The notes under the pieces are model-generated. The model was not told where the DNA came from. It did not search any database and saw only the letters and a list, made by a program, of their open reading frames with translations. A stretch of 9,141 bases of DNA, taken from assembly GCA_964477275.1 (NCBI GenBank), contig CAYZDV010000082.1, forward strand, positions 1 to 9,141. The letters run 5' to 3'. How positions within the stretch are numbered: the first letter of the stretch is position 1; every line of letters begins with the position of its first letter. Position numbers and translations under genes: made by a program. Origin of the DNA: CAYZDV01 sp964477275 (GTDB lineage Bacteria > Acidobacteriota > Aminicenantia > Aminicenantales > Aminicenantaceae). This document shows positions 1-6,139 of this stretch, piece by piece.

Positions 1-109
1 GGGGGATGGGTGGAGCGAGGACGGACGGGGGACACCCCATGACAGGACCCATCCTGAAAAATATGATTTCCCCCGGAAAAAAAGGTGCTTCCATCCCCGG
101 CTTTCTCCT
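1..109. other. Upstream stretch with no assignable gene
   Basis: I see no convincing gene here. The plus frame starting at position 6 is open into the DUF6599 gene, but its first 47 codons read as low-information sequence and a promoter lies inside them, so I treat this as non-coding. A small palindrome GGGGACACCCC (28-38) resembles the G-run/ACA/C-run repeats found later in the window. An A-rich motif at 74-90 recurs upstream of the dgt promoter. The end of a gene lying mostly outside the window cannot be excluded. Confidence 0.4.
74..90 (+). repeat. Promoter-upstream motif CGGAAAAAAAGRTGCTT, copy A
   Basis: CGGAAAAAAAGGTGCTT begins 59 bp before the -10 box of the DUF6599 promoter. A 16-of-17 match occurs at 2895-2911, 58 bp before the -10 box of the dgt promoter. 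It could be a regulator site, an A-tract curvature element, or a decayed member of the palindromic repeat family. Seen directly; the function is inference. Confidence 0.4.
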
Positions 110-138
110 TTGCCAGCGCACGGCCATTTTGATAAAAT
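110..138 (+). promoter_or_regulatory. Sigma70-type promoter of the DUF6599 gene
   Basis: A TTGCCA hexamer (110-115, 5 of 6 to TTGACA) is separated by exactly 17 bp from TAAAAT (133-138, 5 of 6 to TATAAT). The expected transcription start is near 144-146, only 1-3 nt before the preferred ATG at 147, so the message would be close to leaderless. Judged by consensus match only. Confidence 0.5.
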
Positions 139-146
139 CAATACAA

Positions 147-1160
147 ATGAGAAGACTGGCTCTGGTCGCCGCATTTATTTTTTTGTTCGCAGCAGGGACC
201 AGATTGCTTTTTTCTCATCTGGATAAATTCACGGAGAACGGACCGCCGCGGGCCGTGCTCAAAGGAAGTAACCTTCTTCCTCTCTCCTCAACAGGAGCAA
301 AGTCGATGACCAATGATTCTCGCCCGCTCAAAAAAATGCTTCAAAATCTCCTTCCCGGGGAGGTTCATGGCTGGGAAGCTGAAGGCGAAGACGAGTTTTA
401 TGACCCGCAGACAATCTATGATTATATCGACGGGGCCGGTGAGGTCTACCGCGCCTATAATTTCCAGCTTCTCCTGGCCAGGCGCTATGTCAGAGAAGGC
501 CAGACGGACCTCGTGGTCGACCTCTTCGACATGGGCTCTTCCCGGGACGCCTTCGGCGTCTTCACCCATGACCTGGAGGGAGAGGATGCAGGTGTCGGCC
601 AGGGCTCGACCTACAAGGGAGGACTCCTCTCTTTCTGGAGGGACCGGTACTTTGTCTCCGTTTACGCCGAGGAGGAAACAGGGGAAGCCAAAAAGGCCTT
701 GGATGCCCTCGGCCGGAAAGTGGCATCGGCCATCGGCCAGGATGGCGAGATGCCGGAAATCGTTTCTCTTTTGCCTCAGGACAGCCTGGCTGAAAAGACG
801 GTTCATTATTTTCACAACCACCTGATCCTCAACTACCATTTCTATGTCGCCGACGACAACATCCTTCTTCTCGATCAGCAGACCGAGGTCGCCCTGGGAG
901 TCTACAGGGAAAATGCTGGTAAATGGTACCGGATGGTGGTCCGCTACCCTGAGGAGGGCCAGGCTTTGCGAGCTTATGAGAGTTTCAGCGGAGCCTACCT
1001 AACTGGCGCCCGGGAACCGGGCCTTGTCCAGACCGAAGACCGGAAATGGACGGCCGTCCGCATCAGGGACAGCCACCTGGTCATCGTGTTCGATGCCCCC
1101 ACTGCCGGAGCGGCAAAGGAGGCGGTCGAGGAACTCGTCCGGAAATTGGACCAGGAATAA
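147..1160 (+). CDS. Exported DUF6599-like protein of unknown function
   Basis: A 337-residue protein of unknown biochemical role. From the ATG at 147 it begins with MRR and a hydrophobic run (residues about 4-23), which looks like an uncleaved anchor or Sec signal. A low-complexity linker to about residue 55 follows, then a domain of about 280 residues. That domain opens with LLPGEVHGWEAEGEDEFYDP and YDYIDGAGEVYRAYNF, features I associate with the DUF6599 family (a 'W...Y.P.tLydYInGaAe.Y..Y.f' pattern); I recall no assigned function. The frame is open back to position 6, but the promoter at 110-138 argues against the longer start. An internal ATG at 306 would remove the signal and is less likely. 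No Shine-Dalgarno precedes 147. It is probably co-transcribed with the DUF362 gene 67 bp downstream, and both appear exported, so a shared envelope role is possible. Gene confidence is high; the family name is moderate. Confidence 0.8.
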   Translation: MRRLALVAAFIFLFAAGTRLLFSHLDKFTENGPPRAVLKGSNLLPLSSTGAKSMTNDSRPLKKMLQNLLPGEVHGWEAEGEDEFYDPQTIYDYIDGAGEVYRAYNFQLLLARRYVREGQTDLVVDLFDMGSSRDAFGVFTHDLEGEDAGVGQGSTYKGGLLSFWRDRYFVSVYAEEETGEAKKALDALGRKVASAIGQDGEMPEIVSLLPQDSLAEKTVHYFHNHLILNYHFYVADDNILLLDQQTEVALGVYRENAGKWYRMVVRYPEEGQALRAYESFSGAYLTGAREPGLVQTEDRKWTAVRIRDSHLVIVFDAPTAGAAKEAVEELVRKLDQE

Positions 1161-1227
1161 TTCCTGTATTATGGTTTAGCTTTGGTGATCGATGATTCGG
1201 CGCTTATCGAGACATAAGGAGGAGAGC

Positions 1228-2121
1228 ATGAGCAAGAAAGGTGTCACCCGCCGGGATTTTTTGCGGACAGCCGCACTGGCTCCCCTGGCCGGAGCATTCG
1301 TTTATGGTTTCAAGCCCGGCGCGAATAAGGATGTCTCCCGGAAAGCCCGGGTGGTCCTCATCCGCGACGAAAAGGCGCTGGTTTCTTTCAAGAAGCCGGA
1401 CCCGGATATTGTCCAGGCCATGCTCGACGAGGCAGTGGCCAGGCTGTTTGGAGAGACAGACCCTGTCAGGGCCTGGAAACAGGTCGTCAGGCCATCCGAT
1501 GTGGTGGGCATCAAGAGCAATGTCTGGCGTCCGATCCCGACCACAGACGAGGTCGAACAGGCCATCAAGCGCCGGGTCATGGATGCCGGAGTCCCTGAAG
1601 GGAGAATCGGGATTGACGACAGGGGTGTGCGCAACAATCCCATCTTCCAGAAGGCCACGGTCCTCATCAACGCCAGGCCAGGCCGCACCCACCACTGGTC
1701 GGGAATGGGCACCTGCATCAAGAACCACATCATGTTTGTTCCCCGGCCCTATGAATACCACGCCGACTCATGCGCTGACCTGGCCACCATCTGGAACGAC
1801 TACGGCCTGAAGGCAAAGACAACGCTGAACATCCTGGTCATGCTCTATCCCCTCTTCCACGGCATCGGTCCCCATCACTACAGCGACAGTTATGTCTGGG
1901 AATACAAGGGTCTCCTGGTCGGCGAGGACCCGGTGGCCGTGGATACCATCGGCTTGAGAATCATCGACACCCAGCGCCGCAGGTTTTTCGGCCAGGACAG
2001 GCCCCTCCAGCCTCCGGCCAAGCATATCTTCCTCGCCGACACCCGCCACGGTCTGGGAGTGAGCAACCCTGAGGAGATCGAGCTCATCAAGCTTGGCTGG
2101 CAGGAGGGGGCGCTGGTTTAG
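1228..2121 (+). CDS. Tat-exported DUF362 domain protein
   Basis: A 297-residue protein with a clear twin-arginine signal: TRRDFLR at residues 7-13, then a hydrophobic stretch to about residue 27. The ATG at 1228 is chosen because AAGGAGG lies just upstream (1216-1222) and because it places the Tat motif at the N-terminus; the ORF can be opened at 1192 but that lacks support. The body shows DUF362 hallmarks: DVVGIKSN (91-98) and GEDPVAVDTIGLRI (232-245). DUF362 proteins are often fused to or associated with iron-sulfur modules, but this one has only two cysteines (163 and 182) and no 4Fe-4S ligand cluster. Its biochemical function is unknown. It follows the DUF6599 gene without an obvious terminator, so an operon is likely. 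Its stop codon overlaps that of the convergent yggS gene. Family call is strong; role is open. Confidence 0.87.
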   Translation: MSKKGVTRRDFLRTAALAPLAGAFVYGFKPGANKDVSRKARVVLIRDEKALVSFKKPDPDIVQAMLDEAVARLFGETDPVRAWKQVVRPSDVVGIKSNVWRPIPTTDEVEQAIKRRVMDAGVPEGRIGIDDRGVRNNPIFQKATVLINARPGRTHHWSGMGTCIKNHIMFVPRPYEYHADSCADLATIWNDYGLKAKTTLNILVMLYPLFHGIGPHHYSDSYVWEYKGLLVGEDPVAVDTIGLRIIDTQRRRFFGQDRPLQPPAKHIFLADTRHGLGVSNPEEIELIKLGWQEGALV

Positions 2122-2783
2122 CCTGTTTCTTCTTCCCTCGGTCCGAATATTTTGGTCCCGATTCGGACGAGGTTCGCCCCTTCTTCAATAGCCACCCGGT
2201 AGGAATTGGTCATCCCCATGGAAAGGTACTTCATCTCCACGCCGGGCAGGCTGAGGGATTTGAGCCTCTCGAAGAGCTTCCTGGTTTCCACGAAATAGGG
2301 CCTGGCCTCTTCCGGGTCGCCCGCCATGGGACCCATTGTCATCAATCCCTGGACTTTGAGATGCTCAAAAGGCCTGAGCCTCCGGATGAGGTCTTCTGTC
2401 TCTTCGGGCAGGACGCCGAATTTCTGCGGCTCCCGGCCGCTGTTGACCTCGATCAGGATGGCCATGACTTTTTTCCGTTCAGCGCATCTTTTCTCGATTT
2501 CCTCGGCAAGCTTCAGGGAATCCACGGTTTCGATCATGTCGAAGATTTCGACGGCCTTTTTGACTTTGTTTCGCTGCAGATGGCCGATGAAGTGCCATCT
2601 GACGCGGCTTCCAATCTCCTTGTAGGCTTCGAGGGCTTCCTGCACATAGTTTTCACCGATGATTTTGACGCCGGCCCTGACCGCCCTCAGGACTTCCCCG
2701 GGTGTTCTTGATTTGGCGGCTGCCTCAAGCTCCACGGCCGGCGGCAGCTCGGCCAGGATTTTCCTGACGTTTTCTTCGATCAT
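2118..2783 (-). CDS. yggS: YggS/PLPBP family pyridoxal phosphate homeostasis protein
   Basis: A 221-residue single-domain PLP-binding protein of the YggS/PROSC family, which has an alanine-racemase-like TIM-barrel fold, acts in the cytoplasm in PLP homeostasis, and has no known catalytic reaction. The predicted PLP lysine is K24 in AAAKSRTPGEV. Further family signatures are GENYVQEA (43-50), HFIGHLQRNKVK (64-75), MGMTNSYRVAIEEGA (189-203) and VRIGTKIFGPR (206-216). Length is close to the usual 220-235. I chose the ATG at 2781-2783 because MIEENVRKIL aligns with the family N-terminus and GGAG lies about 11 nt upstream; a TTG at 2823-2825 would add 14 unlike residues. Its TAA overlaps the TAG of the convergent DUF362 gene. 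No partner such as proC or a yggT-like gene is adjacent. No promoter was identified with confidence. Confidence 0.93.
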   Translation of the reverse strand: MIEENVRKILAELPPAVELEAAAKSRTPGEVLRAVRAGVKIIGENYVQEALEAYKEIGSRVRWHFIGHLQRNKVKKAVEIFDMIETVDSLKLAEEIEKRCAERKKVMAILIEVNSGREPQKFGVLPEETEDLIRRLRPFEHLKVQGLMTMGPMAGDPEEARPYFVETRKLFERLKSLSLPGVEMKYLSMGMTNSYRVAIEEGANLVRIGTKIFGPREEETG

Positions 2784-2894
2784 GGTCCGGGTTTCTCCGG
2801 CTTTTGCTCTTCCTCCAAGACTCAACCTTAATCAAACCCGGCAAAAAATTCAACCCGGCATCAGGGCAGCAGAAATGATGGGTGTCATGTACCA

Positions 2895-2911
2895 CGGAAA
2901 AAAAGATGCTT
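2895..2911 (+). repeat. Promoter-upstream motif CGGAAAAAAAGRTGCTT, copy B
   Basis: CGGAAAAAAAGATGCTT matches copy A (74-90) at 16 of 17 positions. It lies 58 bp before the -10 box of the dgt promoter, 1 bp different from copy A. The surrounding 2784-2949 gap otherwise holds a 9-bp direct repeat AACCCGGCA (2835-2843 and 2852-2860, period 17) and no gene I can support. Confidence 0.4.
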
Positions 2912-2949
2912 ACCCATGAGTTCGGGAGCTGGCGGACGGCAGAGCGCTG

Positions 2950-2958
2950 TGTTATAAT
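2950..2958 (+). promoter_or_regulatory. Extended -10 promoter of dgt
   Basis: TGTTATAAT is a perfect extended -10 (TGn plus TATAAT at 2953-2958). The -35 region 17 bp upstream (TGGCGG, 2930-2935) is poor, as is common for extended -10 promoters. Predicted start is near 2965, giving a dgt leader of about 90-110 nt. That leader contains a possible GACCG/CGGTC stem (2982-2986 with 2998-3002) and a tandem ATCAGTTT repeat (3033-3040, 3042-3049). Confidence 0.5.
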
Positions 2959-3057
2959 GAATGACCGCAAAAAGCGTTCAGGACCGGCTCTCGTCCACGG
3001 TCGAAAAGAAAAAGCGGGAGAAACTCTGGCAAATCAGTTTGATCAGTTTATTCCGGA

Positions 3058-4107
3058 ATGAGCGAAAACCGGATGATGAACATCAGAGAAGCCCTCGAGC
3101 AGCGGGAAAAAGATGCCCTTTCTCCCCGGGCCTGCCTGAGCTCCCGGTCGAGAGGGAGGGAGCGGTCTGAAGCTCCTCATCCTCTGCGGACCGCCTTCCA
3201 GAGAGACAGGGACCGGGTCATCCATTCCAAATCCTTCCGCCGGCTGAAGCACAAGACCCAGGTTTTCCTTGCCCCTTTTGGCGACCATTACCGGACGCGC
3301 CTCACTCACACCCTGGAGGTCTCCCAGATTGCCCGGACCGTCGCCAGGGCCCTTCAGCTCAACGAGGATTTGACCGAAGCCATCGCCCTCGGCCATGACT
3401 TGGGGCACACCCCGTTCGGCCATGCCGGAGAGGAGACACTGGACAGGCTTCTTCCGGGCGGGTTCAGCCATTTCCGGCAGAGCCTCCGCGTGGTGGAGAA
3501 GCTCGAGTATGACGGCAAAGGGTTGAACCTGACGTTTGAGGTTCGGGACGGGATTTTTCGCCATTCCAAAGGCCGGGGAGAAATCCTCGACGACCAGAAA
3601 AGAGGCATGCCCGCAACCCTGGAGGGCCAGGTGGTCAGGGTTTCAGACGTCATCGCCTACGTCAACCATGACATCGACGATGCCATCAGGGCCGGGTTCA
3701 TCAGCGATAAGAATATTCCCTCCCGCCTGGTGAAATTGCTGGGCAAGTACCATGCCTCCCGCATCGATCGGATGGTGGAGGATGTGGTCGCAGCCAGCCT
3801 GGAGGCCGGCCTGGAGAGAATTACGATGAGTCCGGAAATCAAAAATGCGGTCATCGAGCTCCGCGATTTTCTTTACGAGAAGGTCTATTTCAACCCCCGG
3901 TCCAGGGACGAGCTGGAGAAGACAGAGAAGATCATCAGAGAGCTCTATGAGTATGTTCTGAAACACCCGGAGGAGCACATCAAGCCCTATCCAGAGGGCG
4001 ACTCCCTGGAGAAAAGGGCAGGAGATTTTATCGCCGGGATGACAGACCGCTATGCGCTTGGCCTCTACGAGAAAATTTTCTTCCCCCGCTCCTGGCCAGG
4101 CCTCTGA
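3058..4107 (+). CDS. dgt: HD-domain deoxyguanosinetriphosphate triphosphohydrolase-like protein
   Basis: A 349-residue dNTP triphosphohydrolase of the short dGTPase-like class; the family splits dNTPs into deoxynucleoside and triphosphate, controlling dNTP pools in the cytoplasm. The N-terminal signature SRGRE.S..P.P.RT.FQRDRDR (31-53) precedes [15 protein letters not shown] (56-70). HD metal ligands are visible as H84 (LTHTLEV), H113-D114 ([11 protein letters not shown]) and D197 ([16 protein letters not shown]). It lacks the extra length of the E. coli-type enzyme (about 500 residues). Substrate preference cannot be read from sequence. The start is uncertain: ATGs at 3058, 3073 and 3076 are in frame, none has a good Shine-Dalgarno, and family alignment favours MNIREALE (3076), which would give 343 residues. 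A repeat palindrome begins directly at the stop codon and may help terminate transcription. Confidence 0.94.
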   Translation: MSENRMMNIREALEQREKDALSPRACLSSRSRGRERSEAPHPLRTAFQRDRDRVIHSKSFRRLKHKTQVFLAPFGDHYRTRLTHTLEVSQIARTVARALQLNEDLTEAIALGHDLGHTPFGHAGEETLDRLLPGGFSHFRQSLRVVEKLEYDGKGLNLTFEVRDGIFRHSKGRGEILDDQKRGMPATLEGQVVRVSDVIAYVNHDIDDAIRAGFISDKNIPSRLVKLLGKYHASRIDRMVEDVVAASLEAGLERITMSPEIKNAVIELRDFLYEKVYFNPRSRDELEKTEKIIRELYEYVLKHPEEHIKPYPEGDSLEKRAGDFIAGMTDRYALGLYEKIFFPRSWPGL

Positions 4108-4129
4108 AAAGGGGACAGGCCACTTTTTT
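4107..4129 (+). repeat. Palindromic repeat copy 1, possible dgt terminator
   Basis: AAAAGGGG-ACAGG-CCACTTTT followed by TT forms an imperfect 8-position stem with one mismatch. It starts at the last base of the dgt stop codon. It shares the GGGGACAGGCC core with the other copies. The trailing T run fits a Rho-independent terminator for dgt, though a weak one. Confidence 0.55.
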
Positions 4130-4342
4130 ATTTCTCCAGGATTTCCTTGAGGAGCCCGGAGGATTATTCTGTCTTTATACTTTTTGCATCCCATAGTCTT
4201 TCTCCATGATCAGGCCTTCGAGGTTTTTCTTGACGGCGGCTAACTCGTCCATCCCTTTTATATATCACGCGGCATTTGACATTTCATTTAAAGAGACGCA
4301 GGCCGGGCCATTTCCGTTGACCAGATTTTGCAAAAAAGGGGT
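4130..4342. other. AT-rich intergenic gap between dgt and the lipoprotein gene
   Basis: No gene I am confident in. On the minus strand a 25-codon reading frame (4175-4252) starts MDELAAVKKNLEGL and uses typical local codons; it could be a gene remnant or chance. An isolated A6G4 run (4332-4341) resembles one arm of the palindromic repeat and abuts copy 2. No tRNA-like or CRISPR-like structure was seen. Confidence 0.4.
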
Positions 4343-4371
4343 AAAAAAAATTGGGGACAGGCCCCAATTTT
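4343..4371 (-). terminator. Palindromic repeat copy 2, terminator of the lipoprotein gene
   Basis: AAAATTGGGG (4347-4356) and CCCCAATTTT (4362-4371) form a perfect 10-bp stem with the 5-nt loop ACAGG. Read on the minus strand, the hairpin lies 17 nt after the lipoprotein stop codon and ends in a run of eight T, a textbook Rho-independent terminator. The same sequence is a member of the dispersed repeat family; its near twin is copy 3 at 5487-5514. Confidence 0.75.
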
Positions 4372-4387
4372 CTATGATGTCCACTTT

Positions 4388-5410
4388 CTAAGGAGTGTGC
4401 AACACGGATGCCCTGATGAGCCGGGGAAAGTCCTCCTCTTCGATGAGGTAGAGGCGGCCTTTTTTATCGATGGCAGAGGCAAAAGCAGTGGTTTTGAGCG
4501 AAGCGATGCGCTTTTCGTTTTCGAAAACCTCCATCTGGTGAGGCGAATCCGTTTCCCATGACCGTATCGACACATAGAGCCTGTTTTTGTGCTCAAAAAC
4601 AGAGACATAAGGGAAGCGCATGGCGATCTGGTAAGACCTGGTCGATTCGTCCTGGATAGTCCTGACCACTGAAAACGGTCTGAAGAACTCCGATTCGAGC
4701 TCGATCAGATGGTGGAATTCGTTCCCTTCATAGACCCGGATTTCGTATTTATGGGGATTGACGAGGAAGATTTTGCCGCCCTTTGTTCGATCTGCCCTTC
4801 GGGGCAGTTTGATAAGCGGCAGATTCCTGTACTGATTGTACTCGGAGGGGATATCAAAAGGCTCCCCGAAGGATTCCAGGAGCTTTCCTTCCTGGTCGAA
4901 GACGTGGAAGATCTTGTCGTTTTTCAATCCTAAGATTATCAGCTTGTCTTCCGAGCAGGGGAGGATATCGATGGCCTGAAAACCTGCGGTGAAGGATCGG
5001 ATAAACTCAAATTTCTCGTTAAAGGCGAGGACTTTTCCAGAATTCCGGTCGAGGGCGTAAACTCTTCCTTTCTCCGTCACAGCCATTCCGGTAACGTAGG
5101 AAACTTCTTCAGGACCTCCGCCCCTTTTGACCTCAAGACCCTGGAGGAAGTTGCCTTCCCTGTCATACTTTCGGAGGCGGCCGTCTTTCCAGTCCAGAAT
5201 GTGGATGTTTTCTCCCGCGTCCAGAGCCACGTCGCCGATGCTGGCGAACATCTCATGCTCGTCTCCGCTTTCTGTACCGATACTGAGTTCTTCTTCTAAC
5301 GAGATTTCTTTGGATTGCTGGCTTTCTTTCGTGCAGCCGGAGAACATCAATATTAGGAGGGATAAACAAAAAGTGCCGTAAACACCGCAGGAGAAGATTT
5401 TTTTTCTCAT
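4388..5410 (-). CDS. Lipoprotein, 6-bladed beta-propeller-like
   Basis: A 340-residue predicted lipoprotein. Residues 1-25 form a lipoprotein signal (charged MRKK, hydrophobic core) ending in the lipobox FSGC with lipidated C26. A polar, Glu-rich linker (27-50) follows. The rest shows recurring beta-propeller-like strands with D.G.I/VY.LD...G...F/YD.EG.F patterns, for example at 60-88, 110-139, 147-178 and 212-230, resembling NHL-like '6-bladed beta-propeller' proteins that are abundant in some environmental phyla. No enzymatic motif is seen; ligand binding or cell-surface interaction is a guess. ATG at 5408-5410 is the only sensible start; Shine-Dalgarno is weak (AGGAAGGA lies about 20 nt upstream). 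Sampled lines have lower G+C (about 45-60%) than dgt and the exonuclease gene (about 60-70%). The gene stands alone and is bracketed by two same-orientation palindromic repeats. Confidence 0.83.
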   Translation of the reverse strand: MRKKIFSCGVYGTFCLSLLILMFSGCTKESQQSKEISLEEELSIGTESGDEHEMFASIGDVALDAGENIHILDWKDGRLRKYDREGNFLQGLEVKRGGGPEEVSYVTGMAVTEKGRVYALDRNSGKVLAFNEKFEFIRSFTAGFQAIDILPCSEDKLIILGLKNDKIFHVFDQEGKLLESFGEPFDIPSEYNQYRNLPLIKLPRRADRTKGGKIFLVNPHKYEIRVYEGNEFHHLIELESEFFRPFSVVRTIQDESTRSYQIAMRFPYVSVFEHKNRLYVSIRSWETDSPHQMEVFENEKRIASLKTTAFASAIDKKGRLYLIEEEDFPRLIRASVLHTP

Positions 5411-5445
5411 ATAAACAACCGCGCTGATTTTTTCCTTCCTGTTTC

Positions 5446-5474
5446 AGTTTAAACCTGGAGGCCGGCAAAATCAA
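5446..5474 (-). promoter_or_regulatory. Possible promoter of the lipoprotein gene
   Basis: On the minus strand TTGATT (5469-5474) and TAAACT (5446-5451) are 17 bp apart, each matching consensus at 4 of 6. Predicted start is near 5439, about 29 nt before the ATG. Weak evidence. Confidence 0.3.
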
Positions 5475-5486
5475 TTCTCAACAATC

Positions 5487-5514
5487 AAAAAAATTGGGGA
5501 CAGGCCCAATTTTT
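5487..5514 (+). repeat. Palindromic repeat copy 3
   Basis: AAAAATTGGG (5489-5498) and CCCAATTTTT (5505-5514) form a perfect 10-bp stem with loop GACAGG. It has the same arm sequence and orientation as copy 2, missing one C. It lies between the divergent lipoprotein and yjbQ promoters, so it terminates neither gene; it could block read-through into either. Confidence 0.65.
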
Positions 5515-5537
5515 CATTTTTTCAGGTGATAAAAGTT

Positions 5538-5567
5538 TTGATGGTCTGACCCCATAAGCTTTATAAT
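5538..5567 (+). promoter_or_regulatory. Promoter of yjbQ with a palindrome in the spacer
   Basis: TTGATG (5538-5543, 4 of 6) and a perfect TATAAT (5562-5567) are separated by 18 bp. A perfect short inverted repeat GGTC-T-GACC (5543-5551) overlaps the end of the -35 and fills the first part of the spacer; it may be an operator or another repeat fragment. Predicted start is near 5574, giving a leader of about 10 nt containing the Shine-Dalgarno. Confidence 0.5.
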
Positions 5568-5583
5568 GAGGGAGGGAGGAAAC

Positions 5584-6009
5584 ATGGAGATGAAAGTCAT
5601 CAGCGATGCACTCAGCTTTTCCACCCGCGGCTTCAACGACATAAAGGACCTCACCGGCGAGGTCTCGAGGAAGCTTTCAGCCTGCGGGTTGAAGAACGGA
5701 ATTGTCAACCTCTTTGTCCCGGGCTCGACCGGAGGCCTGACCACCATCGAATACGAGCCGGGCCTGGTCAAGGATTTCTCCGAGCTCATGGAGAAGATTA
5801 TCCCCAGCAACGTCACCTATCATCATGATGCCCGCTGGGGGGACGGAAACGGCTTTTCCCATGTCCGGGCTTCCCTGCTCGGTCCTTCCCTGACCGTTCC
5901 TTTTTCGGAGGGCAGGCTGGGGCTGGGAACCTGGCAGCAGATCGTCTTTGTGGATTTCGACAACCGCTCCCGCTCCCGGAGCATCCTCCTCCATTTCCTC
6001 GGCGAGTGA
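5584..6009 (+). CDS. yjbQ: YjbQ/UPF0047 family protein
   Basis: A 141-residue protein of the YjbQ (UPF0047) family, usual length 130-140. Family annotation as 'secondary thiamine-phosphate synthase' rests on weak complementation in E. coli, so the true role is unsettled. Signatures present: FVPGSTGGLTTIEYEPGL (44-61), the histidine/aspartate-rich HHDARWGDGNGFSHVRASLLGPS (80-102) and VPFSEGRLGLGTWQQIVFVDFD (105-126). The start at 5584 is chosen for the strong GGGAGGGAGG just upstream; the ATG at 5566 is inside the -10 box and cannot be the start. It is monocistronic by appearance, with its own promoter. No thiamine genes or TPP riboswitch lie nearby. No clear hairpin terminator directly follows; repeat copy 4 is 95 bp downstream. 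Confidence 0.93.
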   Translation: MEMKVISDALSFSTRGFNDIKDLTGEVSRKLSACGLKNGIVNLFVPGSTGGLTTIEYEPGLVKDFSELMEKIIPSNVTYHHDARWGDGNGFSHVRASLLGPSLTVPFSEGRLGLGTWQQIVFVDFDNRSRSRSILLHFLGE

Positions 6010-6059
6010 AAGGAGAGCGATAAAGTGATGAATTTTTTCCCTTTTTCATAACCTGGAGT

Positions 6060-6071
6060 TATAATCAGGAG
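6060..6071 (+). promoter_or_regulatory. -10 box and Shine-Dalgarno ahead of the exonuclease gene
   Basis: A perfect TATAAT (6060-6065) is followed at once by AGGAG (6067-6071). No good -35 is visible; the upstream stretch is T-rich (6033-6047). The Shine-Dalgarno serves ATGs at 6075 or 6081, which open a short leader frame, not the exonuclease start at 6140. With the start site expected near 6072, the Shine-Dalgarno would fall upstream of it, so the active promoter may be different. Confidence 0.35.
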
Positions 6072-6074
6072 AAC

Positions 6075-6137
6075 ATGGATATGGCCGAAAAAGGTAGCCG
6101 GCCGAAAAAGGGGCCTGTCCCCTTTTTTTCTTTTTGA
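6075..6137 (+). CDS. 20-codon leader ORF in front of the exonuclease gene
   Basis: From ATG 6075 (or in-frame ATG 6081, 9 nt after AGGAG) a 20-residue frame beginning MDMAEKGSRPKKG reads through repeat copy 4 and ends in FFSF and TGA (6135-6137). The exonuclease ATG at 6140 follows after 2 nt. That spacing fits translational coupling, and the downstream ATG has no Shine-Dalgarno of its own. Translation is not proven; it may be a chance frame or the remains of an original start broken by the repeat. Confidence 0.35.
   Translation: MDMAEKGSRPKKGPVPFFSF
6105..6129 (+). terminator. Palindromic repeat copy 4, terminator-like hairpin
   Basis: AAAAAGGGG (6105-6113) and CCCCTTTTT (6119-6127) form a perfect 9-bp stem with loop CCTGT, followed by more T (T7, C, T5). 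It is inverted relative to copies 1-3. It looks like a Rho-independent terminator on the plus strand but sits between the candidate promoter and the exonuclease gene. It is preceded by a 12-bp direct repeat GGCCGAAAAAGG (6083-6094 and 6100-6111), whose second copy overlaps the left arm. Confidence 0.6.
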
Positions 6138-6139
6138 AA

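Noticed and set aside
288..839. Long minus-strand open frame opposite the DUF6599 gene
   Set aside because: It is a shadow of the plus-strand gene; the protein looks like no family and has no plausible start signal, while the plus frame has clear family features.
2961..3170. 69-codon plus frame MTAKSVQDRL... overlapping the dgt start
   Set aside because: Its ATG begins 3 bp after the -10 box, upstream of the expected transcript start, and most of it overlaps dgt in another frame.
5540..5620. TPP riboswitch upstream of yjbQ, given its thiamine annotation
   Set aside because: The predicted leader is only about 10 nt, and no THI-box elements are visible.
6028..6051. Tiny ORF (MNFFPFS) after yjbQ with AAGGAG upstream
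   Set aside because: Seven codons, 12-nt spacing from the Shine-Dalgarno, low-complexity T-rich sequence; likely chance.
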